Assembly: GCF_023195695.1 (NCBI RefSeq)
Contig: NZ_JALPQG010000009.1
Coordinates: 1 to 64,000 of the forward strand
Length of the DNA stretch: 64,000 nucleotides
DNA from: Aliiroseovarius sp. S1339
GTDB lineage: Bacteria; Pseudomonadota; Alphaproteobacteria; Rhodobacterales; Rhodobacteraceae
Direction of reading: 5' to 3'
Numbering within the stretch: position 1 is the stretch's first letter; every line of letters starts with the position of its first letter. The translations under genes and the position numbers were made by a program. Positions 10,043-18,862 of this stretch are shown one piece after another. The notes under the pieces are model-generated. The model was not told the origin of the DNA, made no database searches, and was given only the letters and a program-made list of their open reading frames with translations.

Positions 10043-10795
10043 ATGAACGACATCAGTTTCAACACCAGAGCCAATACCCGTGATTGTGGCACTTGCCCAA
10101 TTCGCCACCGAGCCGTGTGTGCGCGTTGCCAGCCCGACGAGTTAGAGCAGCTTGATGCGATCAAGTATTATCGCACCTTCGAGGCGGGACAGCCCGTGAT
10201 CTGGTCCGGTGATCCGATGGAGTTCGTGTCCAGCGTTGTCAGTGGTATCGCAACGCTGAGCCAGACGATGGAAGACGGGCGGACCCAGATGGTTGGCTTG
10301 CTTTTGCCGTCCGATTTCATTGGGCGACCGGGTCGCAACACCGCACCTTTCGATGTGGTGGCCGTCACCGACCTGACTTTGTGCTGTTTTCGTAAGACGC
10401 CATTTGAAAACATGATGGAAAAGACGCCTGCCATCGGTACGCGGCTTTTGCAGATGACGCTGGATGAACTTGATAGCGCGCGGGAATGGATGATTGTGCT
10501 GGGCCGCAAGACAGCACGCGAAAAGATCGCAAGCCTGTTGACCATTCTGGCGCGTCGCGATGCGTCGCTGCACGTGAAGCCACCCCGCGACGGGATGAGC
10601 TTCGAACTGCCACTGACGCGTGAGTCGATGGCGGATTATCTTGGTCTGACGCTGGAGACCGTCAGTCGTCAGGTGTCGGCCCTGAAAAAATCAGGGGTGA
10701 TTGAGCTTCAGGGCAAGCGCCGTGTCATCATTCCCGACCTGAACAGGCTTATTTCCGAGACGGGTGACGACATGGACGGTGGACTAATCACCTGA
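10043..10795 (+). CDS. fnrL: Oxygen-sensing Crp/FNR-family regulator FnrL
   Basis: 250 residues. N-terminal cysteines C15, C18, C26 and C29 (CGTCPIRHRAVCARC) plus C114/C115 can hold the oxygen-labile [4Fe-4S] cluster that permits dimerisation and DNA binding. The C-terminal helix-turn-helix LTRESMADYLGLTLETVSRQ carries the E-x2-S-R recognition residues of true FNR proteins, which read TTGAT. It is thus the expected activator of every perfect box in this window: peroxidase, hemN/fnrL, uspA/ccoN and ccoG. A terminator follows at 10841. Confidence 0.97.
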   Translation: MNDISFNTRANTRDCGTCPIRHRAVCARCQPDELEQLDAIKYYRTFEAGQPVIWSGDPMEFVSSVVSGIATLSQTMEDGRTQMVGLLLPSDFIGRPGRNTAPFDVVAVTDLTLCCFRKTPFENMMEKTPAIGTRLLQMTLDELDSAREWMIVLGRKTAREKIASLLTILARRDASLHVKPPRDGMSFELPLTRESMADYLGLTLETVSRQVSALKKSGVIELQGKRRVIIPDLNRLISETGDDMDGGLIT

Positions 10796-10840
10796 TCTGC
10801 GTGTCGGCCTGATGTTGAACGGATGATGGAAAATTAGCTA

Positions 10841-10873
10841 AGGGCGCCAGATGCGGCGCCCTTCTTTTGTTTT
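10841..10873 (+). terminator. Terminator between fnrL and uspA
   Basis: Eight-base perfect stem AGGGCGCC / GGCGCCCT with loop AGATGC, followed by TCTTTTGTTTT. It lies between the convergent fnrL and universal-stress genes. Confidence 0.9.
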
Positions 10874-10882
10874 CGGACCGGG

Positions 10883-11722
10883 TCAGTGGGCCAGCACGAT
10901 CGGCACCTCGGCCACTTCCAACATGTGCCGGGTTGCACCGCCCAGAATCGATTCGCGAAACCGCGAATGTCCATAGGCGCCCATGACAATCATGTCGGCA
11001 TTCTGGTCGCGTGCATGGCGGTTCAGAATATCCGCGATACGTGGCATTGTTTTCGCCAGTACGCACACTTCGGCGCGCACGCCATGGCGGGCCAGAAGCT
11101 GGCTAAGCGGGCCGCCGGGGTCCGAGCGTTCCGGCCCGTGTTGCGGTGGGTCGATCACCGCGATCGATACCGAGTCGGCCTGCTTCAGGAAAGGCAGCGC
11201 CTGCCGTACCGCGCGCAAGGCTTCGGGGCTTTCGTTCCACGCGACCACAACTTTACCGACCGATTGGGGATAGGTGGCATCGTCCGGCATCACAAGAACG
11301 GGCACGTTGCCGTCGAAAAGCGCGGCTTCTACGATTGCCTCGGCGTCATGGCCGCGACCATCGCCATAGGGGCGCGGCATGACGGCGAGATCGGAAAACC
11401 GTGTGCGATGTGCGACGACTCCGTTCAACGCGACCATCTGTGCCGTCAGCGCTGCGCTTGACCACGGCAGGAGGTGAGAGGACAGTGCTTGACGCGCGAA
11501 CGCCTCAAGCTCCACCGCCTCTTCGCGGGCTTGTGCCAGATTGTCCTGAACAACCATGGCCGAAGCCCCGGCATAGTAAAACCCTTGCTGCGAGCGGTCG
11601 ACGCCAAGACATAGAACTTCTAGGTGCGCGTCATGCTGGGCCGCAATCGCCTTTGCAGCCTCAAGTGACCCTTTGCAATGCGTGGTATCAGTGACGATTG
11701 TGGTAACAGTGCGGTAAGTCAT
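10883..11722 (-). CDS. Tandem-domain universal stress protein
   Basis: 279 residues from ATG 11722, which has a GGAGGG ribosome site; the longer open frame upstream runs over the FNR box and is rejected. Two Usp domains are fused, and the second ends in the ATP-binding pattern MGAYGHSRFRESILGG followed by ATRHMLE. Such proteins are linked to energy stress and low oxygen. It is divergent from ccoN with a perfect FNR box and a degenerate one between them, so oxygen-dependent expression is likely. The molecular role is unknown. Confidence 0.85.
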   Translation of the reverse strand: MTYRTVTTIVTDTTHCKGSLEAAKAIAAQHDAHLEVLCLGVDRSQQGFYYAGASAMVVQDNLAQAREEAVELEAFARQALSSHLLPWSSAALTAQMVALNGVVAHRTRFSDLAVMPRPYGDGRGHDAEAIVEAALFDGNVPVLVMPDDATYPQSVGKVVVAWNESPEALRAVRQALPFLKQADSVSIAVIDPPQHGPERSDPGGPLSQLLARHGVRAEVCVLAKTMPRIADILNRHARDQNADMIVMGAYGHSRFRESILGGATRHMLEVAEVPIVLAH

Positions 11723-11780
11723 CGCTTTGCCCTCCGGTTTGGCGTTGACTCCAGCGTGCATCTGCCGCGCCTGCGACGCT

Positions 11781-11794
11781 TTGACATGGGTCAA
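11781..11794. promoter_or_regulatory. Degenerate FNR-like palindrome TTGAC-N4-GTCAA
   Basis: TTGAC-ATGG-GTCAA, a perfect palindrome differing from the FNR consensus at the symmetric fifth base. It is 44 bp (centre to centre) from the perfect box and 59 bases upstream of the uspA-like ATG. It may be a weaker FNR site or a site for another Crp/FNR paralogue such as a Dnr/Nnr type. Confidence 0.45.
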
Positions 11795-11824
11795 TCGGGG
11801 TTTTTCTAAGACCGTCATGTCGTT

Positions 11825-11838
11825 TTGATATGGATCAA
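11825..11838. promoter_or_regulatory. FNR box between the Usp gene and ccoN
   Basis: TTGAT-ATGG-ATCAA, a perfect consensus, centred 106 bases before ccoN and 109 bases before the Usp ATG. It is suited to driving the cbb3 oxidase operon and possibly the divergent stress gene. Confidence 0.9.
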
Positions 11839-11937
11839 AGCGGGCTTGGACAGATAGGTAGAAACCGACAAAAGTCAAGAAGTGCCCCCATCCGGTCGTG
11901 GGACGGGGGTTTGTGACATAAGACGAAGGGACGCAAA

Positions 11938-13539
11938 ATGTGGGATTACCTCAAATTGGCGATCTACGGCCTCATCGCAGTGATGGCCGCAATTGCTGCA
12001 AGTTATGCCCGCGACATCGCATACCAGGTACACGCTATCCTGATAACGTTGATCGCGGCAGGCCTGTTTATCTATTCGCTCCGTCGAGTGGGTGAAACGA
12101 AGGTCGTAGAAACCGGTTACATGGATGGCCCCGTGCGCGTGGGTGTCGCTTTGACCGCCTTCTGGGGCGCGGTTGGGTTTCTGGTTGGAACGTTTATTGC
12201 GTTTCAGCTGGCGTTCCCAAGCCTTAACTTTGGCTGGGCCGAAGGTTATCTGAATTTCGGACGCTTGCGCCCGCTGCACACGTCGGCAGTGATTTTCGCA
12301 TTTGGCGGCACCGCCTTGGTCACGTCATCAATGTATGTTGTTCAACGCACCTCGGGCGCGCGCCTTTGGGGCGGCAACTTGGCTTGGTTCGTGTTCTGGG
12401 GCTACCAAATCGTGATCCTTCTGGCCGCCACCGGCTATCTGCTTGGTGCGACCCAATCCAAAGAATATGCAGAACCCGAATGGTACACCGACCTTTGGCT
12501 GACCATCGTCTGGGTGGCTTATCTGCTGATGTTCATGGGCACGCTGATGAAGCGGAAAGAACCGCACATCTATGTGGCCAACTGGTTCTACCTGTCGTTC
12601 ATCGTCACCATCGCCATGCTGCACGTGATCAACAACCTGGCAATGCCGGTGTCGTTCTTCGGGTCAAAATCTGTGCAGCTTTTCGCGGGTGTGCAGGATG
12701 CCATGACGCAGTGGTGGTATGGCCACAACGCGGTTGGCTTCTTCCTGACCGCTGGCTTCCTTGGCATGATGTACTACTTCGTGCCGAAACAGGCCGAACG
12801 TCCGGTCTTCTCATACAAGCTGTCGATCATCCACTTCTGGGCGCTGATCTTCCTGTATATCTGGGCAGGTCCCCACCACCTTCACTATACCGCGCTGCCT
12901 GATTGGGCTGGCACATTGGGCATGGTGTTCTCGATCATCCTGTGGATGCCGAGCTGGGGTGGCATGATCAACGGTCTGATGACCCTGTCTGGCGCGTGGG
13001 ATAAACTGCGTACCGACCCGGTCATCCGGATGATGGTTGTATCGATCGGCTTTTACGGCATGTCGACCTTTGAGGGTCCGATGATGTCGATCCGCGCCGT
13101 GAACTCGTTGAGCCACTATACGGACTGGACCATCGGTCACGTGCACTCTGGCGCACTTGGCTGGAACGGAATGATCACCTTCGGGATGCTCTATTTCCTT
13201 GTTCCCCGTCTTTGGAACCGTGCCGGTCTTTACAGTTTGAAACTGGTTAGCTGGCACTTCTGGCTCGCCACAATCGGCATCGTGCTTTACGCGGCGTCGA
13301 TGTGGGTCACCGGTATCATGGAAGGCCTGATGTGGCGTGAAGTTGACGCGCAAGGCTTCCTGGTGAACTCGTTCGCCGACACCGTTGCCGCCAAGTTCCC
13401 GATGTATGTGGTGCGCGGTATGGGCGGGGTTCTGTTCCTCACGGGTGCCTTGATCATGTGTTACAACCTTTGGATGACCGTGAAGCGTTCGCCGGCAGCA
13501 GAAACTGCCAGTGACGCCCAAACGGCGCCGGCTGAATAA
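11938..13539 (+). CDS. ccoN: cbb3-type cytochrome c oxidase subunit I
   Basis: 533 residues, polytopic inner-membrane catalytic subunit that reduces O2 to water at low oxygen tension and pumps protons. Haem and CuB ligand motifs are visible: [14 protein letters not shown] (low-spin haem), [24 protein letters not shown] (paired His for CuB) and [12 protein letters not shown] near the C-terminus. Length is normal. ATG 11938 follows GAAGGGAC. First gene of ccoNOQP, 14 bases before ccoO, controlled by the FNR box upstream. Confidence 0.98.
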   Translation: MWDYLKLAIYGLIAVMAAIAASYARDIAYQVHAILITLIAAGLFIYSLRRVGETKVVETGYMDGPVRVGVALTAFWGAVGFLVGTFIAFQLAFPSLNFGWAEGYLNFGRLRPLHTSAVIFAFGGTALVTSSMYVVQRTSGARLWGGNLAWFVFWGYQIVILLAATGYLLGATQSKEYAEPEWYTDLWLTIVWVAYLLMFMGTLMKRKEPHIYVANWFYLSFIVTIAMLHVINNLAMPVSFFGSKSVQLFAGVQDAMTQWWYGHNAVGFFLTAGFLGMMYYFVPKQAERPVFSYKLSIIHFWALIFLYIWAGPHHLHYTALPDWAGTLGMVFSIILWMPSWGGMINGLMTLSGAWDKLRTDPVIRMMVVSIGFYGMSTFEGPMMSIRAVNSLSHYTDWTIGHVHSGALGWNGMITFGMLYFLVPRLWNRAGLYSLKLVSWHFWLATIGIVLYAASMWVTGIMEGLMWREVDAQGFLVNSFADTVAAKFPMYVVRGMGGVLFLTGALIMCYNLWMTVKRSPAAETASDAQTAPAE

Positions 13540-13553
13540 GGAGGGGAGGACCA

Positions 13554-14279
13554 ATGGGAATTCTCGACAAACACGTTGTTCTGGAAAAGAACGCAACGCT
13601 TCTTCTGGTCGGCAGCCTACTGGTTGTCAGCGTGGGTGGCATCGTAGAGATCGCACCGCTCTTCTACCTCGAAAACACGATCGAGGATGTGGAAGGCATG
13701 CGTCCCTATTCGCCGCTCGAGCTTGAGGGCCGGAACATCTATGTGCGCGAAGGCTGCTATGTCTGTCACTCGCAGATGATCCGCCCGATGCGCGACGAGG
13801 TTGAGCGTTATGGCCACTACTCACTGGCGGCGGAAAGCCAGTATGACCATCCGTTCCAGTGGGGGTCAAAGCGGACTGGGCCCGACCTTGCCCGCGTCGG
13901 TGGCCGCTATTCGGACGAATGGCATGTGGATCACCTGATGGATCCGCAGTCGGTCGTGCCGGAATCGGTGATGCCGAAATATGCCTTCCTGGCGGATCGC
14001 CTGATCGAGCCGACATATATCGAAGACCTGCTGAAAGCCAATCAGATGGTCGGTGTGCCTTACACCGACGAGCAGATGGAAAACGCCGCAGCCGACTGGC
14101 TGGCACAGGCCGATCCTGACAGCGACTATGATGGGCTTCTGGCGCGCTATCCGAAGGCGCAAGTGCGCAACTTCGATGGCAAGCCCGGTGTTTCGGAAAT
14201 GGACGCTTTGATCGCTTACATGCAGATGTTGGGAACTTTGGTCGACTTCTCGACCTTTACGCCCGACCCAAGCCGGTAA
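13554..14279 (+). CDS. ccoO: cbb3-type cytochrome c oxidase subunit II (monohaem)
   Basis: 241 residues. One N-terminal membrane anchor ([19 protein letters not shown]) is followed by a periplasmic domain with a single CxxCH haem site ([11 protein letters not shown]). It passes electrons from CcoP to CcoN. A GGAGGGGAGG ribosome site precedes ATG 13554. The next gene, ccoQ, starts nine bases after the stop. Confidence 0.98.
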   Translation: MGILDKHVVLEKNATLLLVGSLLVVSVGGIVEIAPLFYLENTIEDVEGMRPYSPLELEGRNIYVREGCYVCHSQMIRPMRDEVERYGHYSLAAESQYDHPFQWGSKRTGPDLARVGGRYSDEWHVDHLMDPQSVVPESVMPKYAFLADRLIEPTYIEDLLKANQMVGVPYTDEQMENAAADWLAQADPDSDYDGLLARYPKAQVRNFDGKPGVSEMDALIAYMQMLGTLVDFSTFTPDPSR

Positions 14280-14288
14280 GGAGACGGA

Positions 14289-14501
14289 ATGATGGACACC
14301 TATTCACTGCTTCGCGAAATCGCAGACAGCTGGGTCCTTCTGGCCATGTTTGTCTTCTTCCTTGCAGTTGTTGTCTGGGCGTTTCGTCCCGGCAGCCGCA
14401 AGGTCCACGAAGATACGGCCAACATTCCCTTCCGCCACGAAGACAAACCTGTCGGTGACCGGGAAACCGGGCGCTCAGCTCAGGAGGAGTTGCAGCAATG
14501 A
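14289..14501 (+). CDS. ccoQ: cbb3 oxidase assembly subunit CcoQ
   Basis: 70 residues, a single membrane helix (WVLLAMFVFFLAVVVWAF) with a short hydrophilic tail, the usual CcoQ/FixQ form that stabilises the oxidase complex. The ATG at 14289 is immediately followed by a second ATG; either may start. It overlaps ccoP by four bases, indicating translational coupling. Confidence 0.93.
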   Translation: MMDTYSLLREIADSWVLLAMFVFFLAVVVWAFRPGSRKVHEDTANIPFRHEDKPVGDRETGRSAQEELQQ

Positions 14502-15370
14502 GTAAAAAACCTGTTGAAAAGAAAGAACCCGAAACGACCGGCCATGAATGGGACGGTATTCAGGAGTTCAACAACCCGCTGCCACGTTGGTGGGTCTGGG
14601 TCTTCTATCTGACCATCATCTGGGGCCTGTGGTATTCCATCGCTTATCCGGCGTGGCCACTGATCAAAGGGGCGACCGCTGGCTATCTGGGCTATTCGAC
14701 CCGCGCCGAAGTTGCTGCCGAAATTGATCGCTTCACCGCCATGAATGGCGAACTGGAGGCCCAGTTGGCGTCGGCCGATCTGAACACGCTGGAACAAGGC
14801 AGTGATCTGCATAACTATGCAATCCAATCCGGTCGCGCGACGTTCGCCACCTTCTGTTCGCAATGCCACGGGTCCGGGGCTGCGGGCAACGTTGGCTATC
14901 CCAACCTGCTTGACAATGACTGGCTTTGGGGCGGCACACTGGAAGACATCCAGCTGACCCTGCGGCACGGTATCAGGTCAGAAGATGACGAAGACACCCG
15001 ATATTCGGAAATGCCTGCATTTGGCGAAGATTACCTGAGCGACGAGGAAATCGCGCAGGTTGTGGCGTATTCTATGTCGCTGTCCCCCGTTACCAAACCA
15101 GACGCTGACATGGCGCTGGTGGCGGACGGTGCGACTGTCTTTGCTGACAACTGTACGGCCTGCCACATGGAAGACGGCACGGGCGACCGCACCCAAGGCG
15201 CGCCAAACCTGACCGACGCAATCTGGCTCTACGGCGATACCAAAGAGGCGATCACCGAGACGGTTTCCAACGGCCCCTTCGGCGTTATGCCAGCCTGGAG
15301 CGGTAAGCTGACCGAAAGCCAGATCAACGCCGTTTCGGCATATGTCCACCAGTTGGGCGGCGGCGAATAA
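14498..15370 (+). CDS. ccoP: cbb3-type cytochrome c oxidase subunit III (dihaem)
   Basis: 290 residues. The N-terminal cytoplasmic segment contains EWDGIQEFNNPLPRWW, typical of CcoP, followed by one membrane helix. Two periplasmic cytochrome c domains have CSQCHG and CTACHM haem sites. It accepts electrons from soluble or membrane cytochromes. Last gene of the ccoNOQP operon. Confidence 0.98.
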   Translation: MSKKPVEKKEPETTGHEWDGIQEFNNPLPRWWVWVFYLTIIWGLWYSIAYPAWPLIKGATAGYLGYSTRAEVAAEIDRFTAMNGELEAQLASADLNTLEQGSDLHNYAIQSGRATFATFCSQCHGSGAAGNVGYPNLLDNDWLWGGTLEDIQLTLRHGIRSEDDEDTRYSEMPAFGEDYLSDEEIAQVVAYSMSLSPVTKPDADMALVADGATVFADNCTACHMEDGTGDRTQGAPNLTDAIWLYGDTKEAITETVSNGPFGVMPAWSGKLTESQINAVSAYVHQLGGGE

Positions 15371-15391
15371 GCCACCGGCCAACCACAAGAT

Positions 15392-15410
15392 CCGGGGCCT
15401 CACTCCCCGG
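15392..15410 (+). terminator. Possible terminator hairpin after ccoP
   Basis: CCGGGG (15392-15397) pairs with CCCCGG (15405-15410) over a seven-base loop. Only two T follow, so termination strength is doubtful. Confidence 0.4.
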
Positions 15411-15558
15411 TTAACGGCACCGGCCCCTGATCCTGTTCGCGCGTTTCTCCGGGGTCGGTGCCAACTTTTTCAAAACCAGGATGCGAGAGTATCCGGGTTT
15501 TGGTTTGAGACTATCCCTGATAGAAGTGCCTGAGTTTTTTCGCCTCAGGGTTCTTAGT

Positions 15559-16704
15559 ATGTCCAAGATCAGAATAGTCTCGATTGTCGTAATCCTGCTG
15601 TCCGTGGCTATGTCGGCGAACAACTATTATCGAAAGGTGCACGGGTTTGACGCGCTAGTCGAAATTTGCAGCGATCCATCGACGGCGTATGATGCGAACA
15701 TCCAGGCTTGCAGTAGCGCACTGGAACGCTTTGATCTTTCAGACGCGGGCACCAGCTTCCTTTTGCTTGAACGTGGGCACGCATTCAGGACGGCAGGGAA
15801 TTACGAAGCAGCAATCTCAGATTTGGATATGGTGATCAAGCTAACGCCAAGCAACGCAGATGCGCTTGTCTTGCGGGCCAATACAAATGACGTAGTGGGC
15901 AAGTTCGACCTTGCACAGGCAGATTACGCCAACGCTATTGAACTGGAGCCAAGGCGTATCAGCCATCTCAAGTGGCGGGCGGCAAGCCTTAGCGCAAAAG
16001 GCCTCTATGATGCTGCACTAAAGGACTATGAGCGAGTTTTGCAGTTGGATCCCGCTGATACTGGTGCGACCGAGCGCACGATAAAAATTCTTATCAAACT
16101 CGAGCGGTATGAAGCCGCGATTGAAATTTTGAAAAAGGAAGTCAAGCCCGAAATAGGCAAACGAAAAAGGGGTGCATATTTCTATCTCGGGCGTCTTTAC
16201 CTGCATCTGGGCTACAGCAAGCAAGAAACGCTGGCAGCATTTGAAGCGTGGAAAGCGACAGGAGAAGACAAGCCTCTCCCCGCACTTTTTCTAGGGGCGA
16301 CCTATCTGAAATTCGAGGACAAGGAGTCCGGGCAACGATACATCAACGAGGTGGCTGAGAATATGGTCAGGGAATTGACCGAAGACCCCTTTGGGCCATG
16401 GGCAGCCCTGAAAACGGCACTGGTGCGTGTCGTGTATCGGGATGCGGCACAACGATACTTTGCTGGCGTCGCCTACAGCATGATCCGCCAATACGATCTG
16501 GCCAAACAGGAGTTTGCGGGCTTTCTAGAAATCGGTGGTCCGAACGCGCGGCTTCTTTTGGTTAACGCCATGGCCGATGACGGGTTTGTCCCAAATGCTG
16601 AGGCTGCAAAGGCGGACCAGCAGGTTTTTGACCATGGTCTGGAGCGTTATATGATCCACGTTGGTAGGAAATTTTCGTTAGAAGCGTTAGGGTCGCGCAA
16701 ATAG
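15559..16704 (+). CDS. Membrane-anchored TPR-repeat protein
   Basis: 381 residues from ATG 15559; the frame is open further upstream but begins without support. An N-terminal uncleaved anchor (IRIVSIVVILLSVAMS) is followed by at least three tetratricopeptide repeats, recognisable as ALVLRANTNDVVGKFDLAQ, then KWRAASLSAKGLYDAALKDY and RYEAAIEILKKE. The product is probably periplasmic and mediates protein contacts. By eye it is richer in A and T than the cco genes around it, suggesting later insertion between ccoNOQP and ccoGHIS. Function unknown; a respiratory assembly role is only a guess from position. Confidence 0.75.
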   Translation: MSKIRIVSIVVILLSVAMSANNYYRKVHGFDALVEICSDPSTAYDANIQACSSALERFDLSDAGTSFLLLERGHAFRTAGNYEAAISDLDMVIKLTPSNADALVLRANTNDVVGKFDLAQADYANAIELEPRRISHLKWRAASLSAKGLYDAALKDYERVLQLDPADTGATERTIKILIKLERYEAAIEILKKEVKPEIGKRKRGAYFYLGRLYLHLGYSKQETLAAFEAWKATGEDKPLPALFLGATYLKFEDKESGQRYINEVAENMVRELTEDPFGPWAALKTALVRVVYRDAAQRYFAGVAYSMIRQYDLAKQEFAGFLEIGGPNARLLLVNAMADDGFVPNAEAAKADQQVFDHGLERYMIHVGRKFSLEALGSRK

Positions 16705-16796
16705 GTGTGGATGCAAGGTAAACTGCATAAGCGCCCTGCATCAGGTGCGGCCAATTGACAGGCTGCGACGCGATGGCGCCGTGACATATTTGAAAC

Positions 16797-16810
16797 TTGA
16801 TAATAATCAA
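16797..16810 (+). promoter_or_regulatory. Distal FNR box upstream of ccoG
   Basis: TTGAT-AATA-ATCAA, a perfect consensus, centred exactly 54 bp upstream of a second perfect box. Confidence 0.88.
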
Positions 16811-16850
16811 TGACTAACCTGAAACGGCCCGCGCAGTGCGGCCAAATTCT

Positions 16851-16864
16851 TTGATCCACATCAA
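16851..16864 (+). promoter_or_regulatory. Proximal FNR box upstream of ccoG
   Basis: TTGAT-CCAC-ATCAA, a perfect consensus, centred 71 bases before the ccoG ATG. Together with the distal box it makes this the most heavily FNR-marked promoter in the window. Confidence 0.92.
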
Positions 16865-16928
16865 GGCTTCAATGTAGAATAATTCTTAATCCGAAGCTTA
16901 CACCCAAACGCAGGATTGGAAACTGTCC

Positions 16929-18341
16929 ATGTCTGACGCCCCCGAACAACTCTATGCCGCGCGAGAACCGATTTTCCCCAAGCGGGTAAAGGGTGTTTTT
17001 CGCAGCTTGAAGTGGTGGATCATGGGCATCGCCCTTGGCATCTATTATCTGACCCCGTGGATACGTTGGGATCGTGGTCCGAACCTCCCGGATCAGGCGG
17101 TTCTTGTGGATATGGCCAACCGCCGCTTCTATTTCTTCTGGATCGAGATCTGGCCGCATGAGTTCTACTTTATCGCCGGTCTGCTGATCATGGCCGGGCT
17201 TGGGTTGTTCCTGTTTACCTCGGCTGCGGGTCGAGTCTGGTGCGGCTATGCCTGTCCGCAGACGGTCTGGACGGACCTGTTTATTCTTGTCGAACGCTGG
17301 GTCGAGGGCGACCGCAACGCCCGCCTGCGCCTGCACCGTCAGGACTGGAACGGCGAGAAGATCCGCAAGCGGCTGATCAAGTTCACACTCTGGATCATGA
17401 TCGCGGTCGCAACTGGTGGGGCATGGGTGTTCTATTTCGCAGACGCGCCAACACTTCTGGTTGATCTTGTCACCGGTAATGCGCACCCACTTGCTTATTC
17501 AACGGTTCTGGTGCTGACCCTGACGACATTTTTCTTCGGCGGTATCGCGCGCGAACAGATCTGCATATATGCCTGCCCGTGGCCGCGCATTCAGGCGGCG
17601 ATGATGGACGAAGACACCATAACCATTGCCTATCGCGACTGGCGCGGTGAGCCGCGCGGCAAAGGCAAAGCCCGCGATGATCTGGGCGACTGCATTGATT
17701 GCAACGCCTGCGTGAACGTCTGCCCGATGGGCATCGATATCCGCGACGGCCAACAGATGGAATGCATCACCTGTGGACTGTGCATCGATGCCTGTGACGA
17801 GATGATGGACAAGGTCGGCAAACCACGCGGCCTGATTGATTACCTGGCCCTGAAGGACGAGGCCTATGAACGGGCAGGGAACGAGAAGATTCCGGTGCTT
17901 AAACACCTGCTGCGCCCGCGCACGATCCTTTATGTCTCGCTTTGGACGCTGGTTGGCGTCGCGCTGACCGTGGCCCTGTTTGTCCGCCCGAAAGTGGACG
18001 TGACGGTGCGTCCGGTGCGCAACCCGACCTATGTCACGCTGTCAGACGGCGCGATCCGCAATACCTATGACGTGGGCGTGCGCAATCGCCACGGCGAAGA
18101 ATGGCCCTATTACTTCTCGCTGGCCGAAGATAGCGACATGTCACTGGTGTTGGAAGGCAGCGATAAACTTGTATTGGTTGCTCCACCTGATACAGAGGCA
18201 AAGCAACGGGTCTATGTCATCGCGCCTCCGGGATCGGACGCCGCAAGGACAGACCGGACCGACCTGCGTCTTTGGGTCGTGGACGGCGTCACCGGTGATC
18301 GCACCTATCAGGAAACCGTGTTCAACGGTAGAGGACGCTAA
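16929..18341 (+). CDS. ccoG: cbb3 oxidase maturation protein CcoG (copper reductase, polyferredoxin)
   Basis: 470 residues. Membrane segments in the first 200 residues carry CGYACPQTVW and CIYACPWPR. They are followed by two ferredoxin-like cluster motifs (CIDCNACVNVCPMGID and CITCGLCIDACDE). CcoG family members reduce Cu(II) to Cu(I) for delivery into the cbb3 active site. The C-terminal Ig-like periplasmic domain after a further membrane helix is typical. First gene of ccoGHIS, with ccoH starting three bases after the stop. Confidence 0.96.
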   Translation: MSDAPEQLYAAREPIFPKRVKGVFRSLKWWIMGIALGIYYLTPWIRWDRGPNLPDQAVLVDMANRRFYFFWIEIWPHEFYFIAGLLIMAGLGLFLFTSAAGRVWCGYACPQTVWTDLFILVERWVEGDRNARLRLHRQDWNGEKIRKRLIKFTLWIMIAVATGGAWVFYFADAPTLLVDLVTGNAHPLAYSTVLVLTLTTFFFGGIAREQICIYACPWPRIQAAMMDEDTITIAYRDWRGEPRGKGKARDDLGDCIDCNACVNVCPMGIDIRDGQQMECITCGLCIDACDEMMDKVGKPRGLIDYLALKDEAYERAGNEKIPVLKHLLRPRTILYVSLWTLVGVALTVALFVRPKVDVTVRPVRNPTYVTLSDGAIRNTYDVGVRNRHGEEWPYYFSLAEDSDMSLVLEGSDKLVLVAPPDTEAKQRVYVIAPPGSDAARTDRTDLRLWVVDGVTGDRTYQETVFNGRGR

Positions 18342-18344
18342 ACC

Positions 18345-18830
18345 ATGGTCGATAAAACGGAAAAGTCCGAGTTTGAACTGACGGGCAAACATGTTCTGGC
18401 TATCGTGGTGTCGTTCTTTGCTGTGATCATCGGCGTGAACCTTTTCATGGCATATTCGGCGATTGGCACCTTCCCGGGGCTTGAGACAAAAAACTCTTAT
18501 GTGGCCAGCCAGAAATTCGACGCGCAGAAGACCGCGCAAGAAGCTCTGGGCTGGGATGTTGCGACTCAGATCGATGGCGAGACACTTATTCTTTCAATCA
18601 ATGACAGCGCGGGCGACTCGGTTACCGTGAAGTCCGTCTACGGCCTGCTAGGCCGCGCGACCCATGTGAAAGAAGATCAGGAACCAGCATTCAGCCAGGC
18701 ATCGAACGGTGCCTATACGGCGCAGGTCGGCCTTTTGGGTGAAGGCAACTGGAACTTGCGCCTGAATGTGGTGGCCGACGATGGCACCAGCTTTCAGCGG
18801 CGTATCCCGATTTACATCTCGGCCAAGTAA
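18345..18830 (+). CDS. ccoH: cbb3 oxidase assembly protein CcoH / FixH
   Basis: 161 residues. One N-terminal membrane helix (HVLAIVVSFFAVIIGVNLFM) and a periplasmic beta-rich domain match FixH. The typical motif is the helix end followed by SYVASQKFD. It is needed for stable assembly of the cbb3 oxidase, probably with the copper ATPase CcoI encoded next. Confidence 0.93.
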   Translation: MVDKTEKSEFELTGKHVLAIVVSFFAVIIGVNLFMAYSAIGTFPGLETKNSYVASQKFDAQKTAQEALGWDVATQIDGETLILSINDSAGDSVTVKSVYGLLGRATHVKEDQEPAFSQASNGAYTAQVGLLGEGNWNLRLNVVADDGTSFQRRIPIYISAK

Positions 18831-18862
18831 GGCCGACCCGCCTGCGGACAAGGAACGTAACC

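Noticed and set aside
11723-11878. N-terminal extension of the tandem Usp gene
   Set aside because: It would translate across two FNR-type palindromes; ATG 11722 has a strong Shine-Dalgarno and begins the Usp fold.
15984-15998. TTAGCGCAA inside the TPR gene
   Set aside because: Internal to coding sequence with no operator nearby; taken as chance and used to lower confidence in the promoter copies.
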